6,496 nucleotides of DNA from Clostridia bacterium (GTDB lineage: Bacteria > Bacillota > Clostridia > Christensenellales > Aristaeellaceae): NCBI GenBank assembly GCA_024404395.1, contig JAKSPZ010000056.1, forward strand, positions 1 to 6,496. Direction: 5' to 3'. Positions 1 through 5,478 of this stretch are shown here, one piece after another (position 1 is the first letter of the stretch; each line of letters opens with the position of its first letter). The notes beneath the pieces are model-generated. The model was not told where the DNA came from, made no database searches, and saw only the letters and a program-made list of their open reading frames with translations. A program made the position numbers and the translations under genes.

Positions 1-1211
1 CGGCAGACATCGATCAGGATCTGATCGTAAGCGCGCTCAAGGAACGTGGAAGAAATACCCACATAAGGCTTCATGCCTTCGGATGCCAGTCCCGCAGCCA
101 TGGTGACCGCGTGTTCTTCGGCGATGCCGACATCGAAGAATCGGTCGGGATGCTGCTTGGCAAACAACTCCAGACCCGTGCCGTCCGACATTGCCGCAGT
201 AATCGCCGTGATGCGGATATCGTCGTCTGCCATTTCTGACAACACTCTCGAAGCAATCGCGCCGCATCCCGTGTTGGGAGCATCCGTTTCGGCACCCACA
301 TCGATGCGGAAAGGCGCTACGCCGTGATACTTGTCGGGATGATCCTCCGCAGGTGTGTAGCCTCTGCCCTTCTGCGTGACAACGTGCAGCAGTACAGGCT
401 GGTCCGACTCTTTCGCCCTTCTGAAGACGCGGATCATCTTTTTGATGTTATGTCCGTCAATGGGCCCCATGTATACAAAGCCGAGGGCGTCGAAGAACTT
501 GTCGTCCACGAACAGACGCTTTATCGAATCCCTGATCGTCAGCAGGAACTTGTAGAGAATCGGTCCGATAACGGGAATGCGGGCAAGTCCCTTGCGCATT
601 CCGCGCTTCAGGGCATTGTAGCCGCGGCTCTGACGCAAGTGCGTCAGATACCCGCTCATCGCGCCGACATTGCGGGAGATGGACATCTCGTTGTCATTGA
701 GGATCACGATCATCTTCGTGCCCGTGTGTCCCGCATCGTTCAACGCTTCGTAACACATACCGCCGCTCAGCGCGCCGTCGCCCACAACGGAGACCACGTG
801 ATAGTCGGCGTGCATGATGTCTCGTGCTCGAGCCAGTCCCAGTGCCGTGGAGATCGCAGCCGACGCATGACCTGCGGTCACACAGTCGTACTCACTCTCA
901 TTCATGTTTGGGAAACCACTCGTGCCGCCCCTGTGACGGAGCTTCTGAAACGCATCCAGACGTCCCGTCAGCAGCTTATGGGCATAGGTCTGATGTCCGA
1001 CATCGTAAACGATTCGATCCTCCGGCGCGTCAAAAGCGTAGTGGAGTGCGACGATCAAATCTGTGGCTCCCAAGCCCGAGGCGAGGTGGCCGCCCTGTTT
1101 GGACGTGACATCGATGATCTCTTCCCGAATCTCTGCCGCAAGCGCTTCGAGCTCTTTGACCGACATGTTTTTGATCTCTGCCGGTTCAACAATTCGCTTC
1201 AAATCGCTCAC
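1..1211 (-). CDS. dxs: 1-deoxy-D-xylulose-5-phosphate synthase, N-terminal 403 residues (cut by window edge)
   Basis: Cytosolic thiamine-diphosphate enzyme that condenses pyruvate with glyceraldehyde 3-phosphate to DXP, the entry step of the non-mevalonate isoprenoid pathway. My reading of the minus strand is open from position 1211 to the window edge. It shows the family landmarks in order: GGHLASGLG (His42, equivalent to E. coli His49), YDVGHQTYAHKLLTGR (69-84), the ThDP/Mg motif GDGALSGG (144-151) with partner Asn174 in ILNDNEMSIS, GPIDGHN, and GIAEEHAVT with the catalytic Glu at about 365, followed by STFLERAYDQ. The family is about 620 residues, so the C-terminal third lies outside the window. 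It begins 1 nt after the ispA stop, so it is co-transcribed and probably translationally coupled. The start is ambiguous: GTG at 1209-1211, used here, gives an N-terminus of usual length; TTG at 1200-1202 has the better Shine-Dalgarno. Identity is certain; the exact start is not. Confidence 0.95.
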   Translation of the reverse strand, partial: MSDLKRIVEPAEIKNMSVKELEALAAEIREEIIDVTSKQGGHLASGLGATDLIVALHYAFDAPEDRIVYDVGHQTYAHKLLTGRLDAFQKLRHRGGTSGFPNMNESEYDCVTAGHASAAISTALGLARARDIMHADYHVVSVVGDGALSGGMCYEALNDAGHTGTKMIVILNDNEMSISRNVGAMSGYLTHLRQSRGYNALKRGMRKGLARIPVIGPILYKFLLTIRDSIKRLFVDDKFFDALGFVYMGPIDGHNIKKMIRVFRRAKESDQPVLLHVVTQKGRGYTPAEDHPDKYHGVAPFRIDVGAETDAPNTGCGAIASRVLSEMADDDIRITAITAAMSDGTGLELFAKQHPDRFFDVGIAEEHAVTMAAGLASEGMKPYVGISSTFLERAYDQILIDVC

Positions 1212-1213
1212 CT
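1208..1213 (-). promoter_or_regulatory. possible dxs ribosome binding site favouring a TTG start
   Basis: The minus strand reads AGGTGA, overlapping the last base of the ispA stop codon, and is followed 5 nt later by TTG (1202-1200). This would start Dxs three codons after the GTG at 1211-1209, which itself lies inside the motif and has no obvious purine-rich site at a normal distance upstream. Both starts are compatible with the family N-terminus. Confidence 0.4.
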
Positions 1214-2118
1214 CAGTACGTACGCTCGACCATGGAATCCACAAGGTCGTTGAAGAAAGCAGCCTTATCGCCAAAGAGGCTCATCGCTTCGCGTGCGCGT
1301 GCATGTTCACGTTTCACCAGTTCTCGGGTACCTTCGATACCATATTCGCTGATGCAGGTGAGCTTTCCGCTCTCGGCATCCTTGCCGAGGGTCTTACCCA
1401 CCGCTTTGCTGTCGCCGATGACATCGAGCAGGTCGTCCGTTGCCTGGAAAAGCAGACCGAAAGCCTCGCCATAGGTCGTCAGGGCTTCCAGTGTCTTTTC
1501 GTCCGCATTGCAGAGATGACCCGCTGCACGCAACGGATAGATGAACATGCAGGCAGTCTTGTCGCGCTGAATGTACTTCAATGCCGCTTCGTCGCCGGTC
1601 TTCTCGCGCTCGCAATACAGGTCCATGACCTGACCCGCGACCATACCCGTAACGCCGCTGCCGCATGCGATCTCGTTAATCGCTTTCAGGTAAGACAGTG
1701 CACGCTCGGGATAGCGGATACCACACTTCAGCATGGTCTCGAAAGCATTGTTCAGCAGACCGTCGCCCGCGAGGATCGCCTGACCTTCGCCGAAAACGAC
1801 GTGGTTGGTGGGGCGGCCGCGGCGCATGCTGTCGTTATCCATGCCCGGCAGATCGTCGTGAATAAGGGAATAAGTATGGATCATTTCAACGGAACATGCG
1901 ATATCCAGTGCTGCCTCGACATCGCCACCCAGCATATCCACACACGCCAGCAGCATGGAGGGACGCAGTCTTTTTCCGCCCGCCAGCAGACTGTAGCGCA
2001 TGGAAGAAGCCAGAAGCCACGGCATGCCGCCGATCTCACAAGTGCCTTCGCTCAGTTCGGGCAGCAGCGCATCAAATCTGTTTTCTACGATGGCCGCATA
2101 TTCTTTCAGCGTTTTCAT
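1213..2118 (-). CDS. ispA: farnesyl diphosphate synthase-type polyprenyl synthetase
   Basis: Soluble all-helical trans-prenyltransferase that adds IPP to DMAPP/GPP, supplying C15 precursor for undecaprenyl phosphate and other isoprenoids. The 301 residues match the family length. Visible motifs: GGKRLRP (47-53, diphosphate binding), first Asp-rich motif DDLPGMD (88-94) followed by RRGRPTNH, GQVMDL (162-167), second Asp-rich motif DDLLD (228-232), and GKTLGKD (241-247). The first Asp motif has the two-residue insertion of bacterial (type II) FPP synthases, and Tyr83 sits five residues before it, the position that limits chain length; this favours a C15 product over C20, an inference from known family rules. 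A perfect AGGAGG (2126-2131) lies 7 nt before the ATG. The start overlaps the xseB stop as ATGA, indicating coupling, and dxs follows after 1 nt, so two isoprenoid genes are adjacent. Confidence 0.96.
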   Translation of the reverse strand: MKTLKEYAAIVENRFDALLPELSEGTCEIGGMPWLLASSMRYSLLAGGKRLRPSMLLACVDMLGGDVEAALDIACSVEMIHTYSLIHDDLPGMDNDSMRRGRPTNHVVFGEGQAILAGDGLLNNAFETMLKCGIRYPERALSYLKAINEIACGSGVTGMVAGQVMDLYCEREKTGDEAALKYIQRDKTACMFIYPLRAAGHLCNADEKTLEALTTYGEAFGLLFQATDDLLDVIGDSKAVGKTLGKDAESGKLTCISEYGIEGTRELVKREHARAREAMSLFGDKAAFFNDLVDSMVERTY

Positions 2119-2330
2119 TCTTCTACCTCCTCAAAGGAACGTTCGCCCTGTTCGGTCAGAATGCGGATGCGCTTATCGCCCGCATCCAGCATTGCTTCAA
2201 GTGCTTTCTTCAGTGTCATTGCTTCTTCAAAAGCGGAAAAGGAGGCTTCGAGAGAGAGCTCACCTTTCTCAAGCTTATTTACAAGCACTTCAAGCGTATC
2301 GAGACCTTCTTCAAAGGTGTAATTCTTCAT
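2115..2330 (-). CDS. xseB: exodeoxyribonuclease VII small subunit
   Basis: Small subunit of exonuclease VII, which with several copies bound to one XseA degrades single-stranded DNA in both directions. The 71-residue product has the family signature: YTFEEGLDTLEVLVNKLEKG (4-23), then LSLEASFSAFEEAM (26-39) and a second helix ending in an acidic tail, predicting a helical hairpin. The frame is open upstream to an ATG at 2358-2360, but that would add ten residues overlapping the end of xseA; the ATG at 2328-2330 gives the normal MKNYTFEEGL beginning and has GAGGA (2339-2343) 8 nt upstream, so I chose it. It starts 4 nt after the xseA stop and its TGA overlaps the ispA ATG, so translation of xseA, xseB and ispA is probably coupled. 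Confidence 0.95.
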   Translation of the reverse strand: MKNYTFEEGLDTLEVLVNKLEKGELSLEASFSAFEEAMTLKKALEAMLDAGDKRIRILTEQGERSFEEVEE

Positions 2331-2334
2331 ACCA

Positions 2335-3540
2335 TCAATCCTCATGTTTCTCATCAGCAATGATTCGGCCGTCTTTCCATCTGACGGTAAATGTTTCGCT
2401 TCGGTTCAATTCGTCAAGAGATCCGACAGCTTTTCCGGACTGCTCGACCACCGTATAGCCGCGCTCAAGCACGCCCGACGGGTCGAGCGTCTTCAGCATG
2501 CCCGACAGATGGTCAAGCCGATTTCGGATGCGCAATCGATTGTTTTCATAGGCGGATGACAGCCGTTGCATGGTCGTTTCAAGCTGTTGTCTCGCCGGCT
2601 GGATGATTATCTCGTTAGGCTGCGTCAATACCGAACGCTCGGCCAGCCTTGCCAGTTGGAGTCGTCTCACCGACTGGCCGCGGCTCAGTGCCTGTCCAAG
2701 TCGGTCCGTATACGCTCGCAATGTTGTTGTCAGTTCGTCCAGCATCGGTACCGCAACTTCGGCGGCAGCAGACGGGGTCGCTGCACGCAGATCGGCCACA
2801 TAATCCGCGATAGTCGTATCGATCTCATGTCCCACGCAGGAGACAATCGGAATCTCACTAGCTGCAATGGCTCGCGCCACAACTTCCTCATTGAACGCCC
2901 ACAGGTCCTCGATAGACCCGCCGCCGCGTCCGACGAGCAGAACATCCGCTTCTTTTCTGCGGTTCATCAAGGCGATCGCTTCTGCGATCTCTTCGGCGGC
3001 ACCCGCGCCTTGGACGGCACAGGGTGCGATGACGATTCCCACATTGGGATTGCGTCGCCGCGCCACGCGGATCATATCTCGAACCGCTGCGCCCTTTTCA
3101 CTGGTGACCAGACCAATGGTCTTGGGGCACATGGGGATGGGCTTTTTCCTTGCCGCATCAAAGAGACCTTCATCGCTCAGTCGACGCTTCAAGGCTTCAA
3201 ACCGTACATACAGTTCACCTACGCCGCACTTCTCCATTCGTGTGACATAGACCTGAAACTTGCCGTCCGCCGGGTACAGGGATGCGCTGCCATACAGCAC
3301 GACGCGCATGCCGTCCGCAGGTTCAAAGCCGAGCCGCTGTCCGTTCTGTCGAAACAGCACACAGGGAACGCGCGCGTTGTCATCCTTCAGGGTAAAATAC
3401 CGATGTCCCGACGGATAGTGCTTGTAGCCCGAGATCTCACCCGTTACGGCAATGCTCTTCAGAAGCGGATCCACTGCCAGAAGCTTTCGGACATATTCGT
3501 TCAGTTCAGTCACGCTCAGTGCCTGAACGCCAAACTCCAT
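2335..3540 (-). CDS. xseA: exodeoxyribonuclease VII large subunit
   Basis: Catalytic subunit of exonuclease VII, a cytosolic metal-dependent single-strand DNA exonuclease used in repair. With the chosen start it has 401 residues, at the short end of the family (E. coli about 456). Order: LSVTELNEYV (8-17), N-terminal OB-fold with GEISGYK and GHRYFTLKD (45-53), then the nuclease domain with IGLVTSEKGAAVRDM (142-156), VGRGGGSIEDLWAFNEE (203-219) and VSCVGHEIDTTIADYVADLR (233-252) followed by AATPSAAAE. A helical segment follows (about 265-350) and then LERGYTVV near the C-terminus. Two ATGs, at 3547-3549 and 3538-3540, are both served by one purine-rich stretch; I use the second because it gives the usual short lead into ALSVTELN. 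The frame extends to 3600, but that stretch contains a terminator hairpin. It is separated from nusB by that hairpin and from xseB by 4 nt. Confidence 0.95.
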   Translation of the reverse strand: MEFGVQALSVTELNEYVRKLLAVDPLLKSIAVTGEISGYKHYPSGHRYFTLKDDNARVPCVLFRQNGQRLGFEPADGMRVVLYGSASLYPADGKFQVYVTRMEKCGVGELYVRFEALKRRLSDEGLFDAARKKPIPMCPKTIGLVTSEKGAAVRDMIRVARRRNPNVGIVIAPCAVQGAGAAEEIAEAIALMNRRKEADVLLVGRGGGSIEDLWAFNEEVVARAIAASEIPIVSCVGHEIDTTIADYVADLRAATPSAAAEVAVPMLDELTTTLRAYTDRLGQALSRGQSVRRLQLARLAERSVLTQPNEIIIQPARQQLETTMQRLSSAYENNRLRIRNRLDHLSGMLKTLDPSGVLERGYTVVEQSGKAVGSLDELNRSETFTVRWKDGRIIADEKHED

Positions 3541-3549
3541 CACAGCCAT

Positions 3550-3559
3550 CCCCTCCCTC
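3550..3559 (-). promoter_or_regulatory. xseA double ribosome binding site
   Basis: The minus strand reads GAGGGAGGGG. The first GAGG lies 6 nt before the ATG at 3549-3547 and the following GAGGGG lies 9 nt before the ATG at 3540-3538, so either start is feasible and the N-termini would differ by three residues. The site abuts the T-run of the upstream hairpin directly, so no promoter fits between hairpin and ribosome binding site. Confidence 0.65.
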
Positions 3560-3591
3560 AAAAAATGCAGGCTTCCGATGGAAGCCCGCAT
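3560..3591 (-). terminator. intrinsic terminator (or attenuator) between nusB and xseA
   Basis: On the minus strand, ATGCGGGCTTCC (3591-3580) pairs with GGAAGCCTGCAT (3576-3565): 12 pairs with a single G-T wobble, loop ATC (3579-3577). The T-run is 3565-3560; its first T also closes the stem, leaving five free. Stem, small loop and T-tract fit a textbook rho-independent terminator reading leftward. The stem begins 15 nt after the nusB stop codon. On the plus strand the downstream side has no T-run, so orientation is clear. Because same-strand genes continue immediately, partial read-through is required unless a promoter lies inside nusB; I saw no convincing one there. Confidence 0.85.
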
Positions 3592-3606
3592 CAAAATCAC
3601 TTTGTG

Positions 3607-4005
3607 TTACGCATTGAGCTCTCTGCCGATGTTGCCAAGAATGCCGTTGATAAAGCCGCCGGCTTTCTCGGTGGAATACGTATTGGCGAGCTCGATCGCC
3701 TCATTGATGACAATACCGGGCGAGAGCTCTTTGCGAAGCAATTCGCAGGTACCGAGGCGAAGGATTGCGAGATCAACACGGGACATGCGCTCAATCGTCC
3801 AACCGCGAGAATACTTCTCGATCATCGCATCGATCTCCGACTGCTTCTCGCAGACTTCCGCGAACAAACCGTTCATGAAGTCACTTTCATTTTCATCGGG
3901 CTCGACTTCCAGCAGTTCGATACGGGTATCTTCACCGCCATCTCCGCCCATTTCCCACTCGTAAATCAGCTTCATCGCGTGTGCACGCGCGGTCGTACGA
4001 TCCAT
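3607..4005 (-). CDS. nusB: transcription antitermination factor NusB
   Basis: RNA-binding protein that, with NusE (ribosomal protein S10), binds boxA and supports antitermination on rRNA operons. The 132 residues form one NusB domain of normal length. Characteristic segments: TARAHAMKLIYEWE (5-18), W69 followed by RMSRVDLAILRLGTCELL (73-90), then IVINEAIELANTY (98-110) and GGFINGILGNI (116-126). The ATG has GGA 6 nt upstream and AAAGGA 10 nt upstream, the latter overlapping the stop of the preceding gene. The gap to that gene is 14 nt. Downstream comes a strong terminator hairpin before xseA, so this gene ends the part of the operon expected to be transcribed most. Confidence 0.96.
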   Translation of the reverse strand: MDRTTARAHAMKLIYEWEMGGDGGEDTRIELLEVEPDENESDFMNGLFAEVCEKQSEIDAMIEKYSRGWTIERMSRVDLAILRLGTCELLRKELSPGIVINEAIELANTYSTEKAGGFINGILGNIGRELNA

Positions 4006-4019
4006 TCGTAATCCATCCT

Positions 4020-4715
4020 TTATTCTGCGAGGTCGGTCTGCTCGGTCTCCTCGGGAGTCTCCGTTGCAGGGCTTTCCTCTGATTCAAATTCGGTCGCTGC
4101 CACCGTCTCAAGTTTGGGTTCGGCGACCTGTGCGGGTTCGGCCATCAGTTCGGGCTCGAAAGCGGGCGCTGCGGGGATCGCGCGCTTGCCGCGCTTGCCG
4201 TCCGCAGGATTCACAACACTCGATACGTTAACCGAGACGCTCTGAACGCTGACGCCGCAATTCATCTCGATATACTGGCGAATCGCGCGCTGCATATTCA
4301 TGGTAACAGTGGGCACATGAACACCCGTCATCAGTTCGGCATTAATGCCGATAACGATGGCGTCATCCACACCGTCTACGCTGATCTTCATGGAGTTGAT
4401 GCCGCCGACGGATGCGACCGCCGGACGTGCCATGGTCTCAACCGCAGGGATAGAGATGCGCACGCTGCCGGTATCCGCACGGTCCATGGTAATGAAATCC
4501 CGATTGCCGCGCTTGCCCTTGCCTTTGAAGATCATGATCAGGGTGATCAGGCTCAGCAGAGCATAGACGGCAACGGCACCGATTCCGATCCATTCGGCCT
4601 TCCCGCCCAGAGGTGCAAGCTTCTCGGCGACAAAGCTTCTGAAGATCAATGCAAGCACCAGCAGCAGGGATGCCAACCAATGGAGGAAAAATACGATCCT
4701 GTTTCTGATTTTCAT
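4020..4715 (-). CDS. amaP: AmaP-like two-TM membrane protein with Asp23-like segment and acidic tail
   Basis: Probable alkaline shock response membrane anchor protein, which in Staphylococcus aureus tethers Asp23 to the membrane. Of its 231 residues, two hydrophobic stretches (about 8-29 and 43-63) predict transmembrane helices, joined by a short segment and followed by a basic stretch KGKGKRGNR (64-72). A soluble part follows (about 80-166) whose pattern VETMARPAVASVGGINSMKI and later TVTMNMQRAIRQYIEMNCGV resembles the Asp23 fold. After a basic KRGKR (174-178) comes a low-complexity tail rich in Glu, Pro, Ala and Thr (185-231). Both ends of the helix pair are probably cytoplasmic, by the positive-inside rule. 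The gene sits 14 nt after the asp23 stop and 14 nt before nusB. The Shine-Dalgarno is weak (GGGG about 9 nt upstream), so translation may depend on the gene before it. The family call rests on topology, neighbours and remembered pattern. Confidence 0.8.
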   Translation of the reverse strand: MKIRNRIVFFLHWLASLLLVLALIFRSFVAEKLAPLGGKAEWIGIGAVAVYALLSLITLIMIFKGKGKRGNRDFITMDRADTGSVRISIPAVETMARPAVASVGGINSMKISVDGVDDAIVIGINAELMTGVHVPTVTMNMQRAIRQYIEMNCGVSVQSVSVNVSSVVNPADGKRGKRAIPAAPAFEPELMAEPAQVAEPKLETVAATEFESEESPATETPEETEQTDLAE

Positions 4716-4729
4716 TTTTTCAACCCCGA

Positions 4730-5323
4730 TTATGCTTCCTCTTCGGAGGTCTTTTCAGGCTCTTCTTCGACCTCTTCGTCGATGTCGTCTTCGACGTCAT
4801 CTTCGTCCTCGAGATCGTCCGCCAGTTCCTCGGCGAGCTCAGCCTCGGCTTCGGCGATGGCCTCGGCCTCTGCCTTCGCAGCGGCTTCGGACTCTTCGAG
4901 CATCTGTCTCTGCTGCTCGTCCAGTTCCTTGGCAGCCTGCTGTTCACGCTCAAAGCTGATGCCCGTCACATGGACGTCAACGGCGCTGACTTCAAGACCT
5001 GCCATGGTCTCGATCGCCTTCTTGACATTCTCCTGCAGCGCGGCGGCAACTTTCGGAACCGGGAAGCCGTAATCGACGACGATGCTGATGGTCGCACGAA
5101 CACGGTTCTCTACCATTTCGATGCGGACGCCCTTGGTCAGATTGCGCTTTTCCTTGCGGCCGAACATGTCGGCAAGACCGGTGGAAGCAGCAGTCATGCT
5201 GTTGACACCGTCGACCTCATTGGCGGCAAGACCTGCGATGGTAGCGACTACGTCAGTTGCAAAAGAAACGGTGCCATTCTGGGTTTCATCCCGCTTGACA
5301 TCGGTGGTATTGTATTCACTCAT
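4730..5323 (-). CDS. Asp23/Gls24 family envelope stress protein with long acidic C-terminal extension
   Basis: Member of the Asp23/Gls24 (DUF322) family, abundant membrane-associated cytoplasmic proteins tied to cell-envelope and alkaline stress; biochemical activity is not established. Of 197 residues, 17-124 form the Asp23 domain: GTVSFATDVVATIAGLAANE (17-36), VDGVNSM, then VRATISIVVDYGFPVPKVAAAL (75-96), QENVKKAIETMAGLEV (97-112) and VDVHVTGISF (115-124). Residues 125-165 are Ala/Glu/Gln-rich and probably helical or coiled coil; 165-197 hold 22 acidic residues of 33 and one Lys. Many clostridial relatives end near the domain, so the tail is unusual. AAAGGAGG (5332-5339) lies 8 nt before the ATG, a strong site fitting high expression. 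It is the first gene of the operon, 14 nt before the AmaP-like gene, its likely membrane partner. Confidence 0.92.
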   Translation of the reverse strand: MSEYNTTDVKRDETQNGTVSFATDVVATIAGLAANEVDGVNSMTAASTGLADMFGRKEKRNLTKGVRIEMVENRVRATISIVVDYGFPVPKVAAALQENVKKAIETMAGLEVSAVDVHVTGISFEREQQAAKELDEQQRQMLEESEAAAKAEAEAIAEAEAELAEELADDLEDEDDVEDDIDEEVEEEPEKTSEEEA

Positions 5324-5341
5324 AGCAAAAGCCTCCTTTAG

Positions 5342-5360
5342 TGCATAATCTATTATAGCA
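5342..5360. repeat. imperfect inverted repeat over the leftward -10 box
   Basis: On the plus strand TGCATAAT (5342-5349), a CT spacer and ATTATAGCA (5352-5360) form an inverted repeat with one unpaired A (5357). It covers the -10 box and predicted transcription start of the asp23 operon, where a repressor could bind. AT-richness and overlap with TATAAT mean that part of the symmetry could be accidental. Confidence 0.4.
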
Positions 5361-5380
5361 GATATTCATCAGCCTTGCAA
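5352..5380 (-). promoter_or_regulatory. promoter of the asp23-to-dxs operon
   Basis: Minus-strand TATAAT (5357-5352) is a perfect -10 box, preceded directly by TGC (extended -10, TGnTATAAT). TTGCAA (5380-5375) is a 4-of-6 match to the -35 consensus at exactly 17 bp. An A-rich run lies just upstream of the -35. Transcription would start near 5345, leaving a leader of about 20 nt that contains the AAAGGAGG of asp23. This is a housekeeping-sigma-type promoter; a separate stress-sigma site was not evident. Confidence 0.8.
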
Positions 5381-5406
5381 ACCTTTTTCCCAAATTCGCC
5401 CTATTT

Positions 5407-5424
5407 TTTCATTTGTCAATGAAA
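5407..5424. repeat. perfect 7-bp inverted repeat, candidate operator
   Basis: TTTCATT (5407-5413), spacer TGTC, AATGAAA (5418-5424). It ends 3 bp before the rightward -35 box and lies between the two divergent promoters, a location suited to an operator or activator site. A weak AT-rich hairpin is the alternative; no T-run follows it, so it is not a terminator. No known regulator recognised. Confidence 0.45.
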
Positions 5425-5427
5425 CGG

Positions 5428-5456
5428 TTGCCTTATATTTAATATTATTGTATAAT
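5428..5456 (+). promoter_or_regulatory. promoter of the branching-enzyme-like gene
   Basis: TTGCCT (5428-5433, 4 of 6 matches to the -35 consensus) and a perfect TATAAT (5451-5456) are separated by 17 bp. The start would be near 5463, giving a leader of about 16 nt that contains the AGGGTGA ribosome binding site (5467-5473). It is arranged back to back with the leftward promoter; the two -35 boxes are about 47 bp apart. Confidence 0.78.
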
Positions 5457-5478
5457 AGAAACAGAAAGGGTGATCAGT

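Noticed and set aside
324..1253. Plus-strand open frame of 309 codons
   Set aside because: It lies antisense to dxs, whose minus-strand frame carries all the expected family motifs. The plus-strand translation is rich in Arg, His and Cys with no recognisable domain, and no promoter or operon context supports it.
1063..2322. Plus-strand open frame of 419 codons
   Set aside because: Antisense to the start of dxs, all of ispA and most of xseB. It crosses three well-supported genes and its composition is that of a mirror frame.
2331..2360. Longer xseB starting at the ATG at 2358-2360
   Set aside because: The added ten residues overlap the end of xseA and precede the normal MKNYTFEEGL start, which has its own GAGGA at 8 nt.
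3541..3600. Longer xseA starting at the ATG at 3598-3600
   Set aside because: The additional 20 residues are encoded by the terminator hairpin and ribosome binding site and do not resemble the family N-terminus.
2566..4011. Plus-strand open frame of 481 codons, the longest complete open frame in the window
   Set aside because: Antisense across xseA, the terminator hairpin and all of nusB. Those genes are recognised by family motifs, while this frame shows none and has no ribosome binding site of note.
4740..4870. Repetitive-looking DNA (tcttcgac / cctcggc units), possible tandem repeat
   Set aside because: Irregular units that simply encode the Glu/Asp/Ala-rich tail of the Asp23 protein; no consistent period seen.
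4317..5072. Plus-strand open frame with a long serine-rich stretch
   Set aside because: The serine run is the antisense reading of the Glu/Asp/Ala codons in the Asp23 acidic tail, so it is a mirror artefact.
5341..5478. Possible small RNA, tRNA or riboswitch in the divergent intergenic region
   Set aside because: No stable GC-rich structure or terminator is present, and two back-to-back promoters with very short leaders account for the region.
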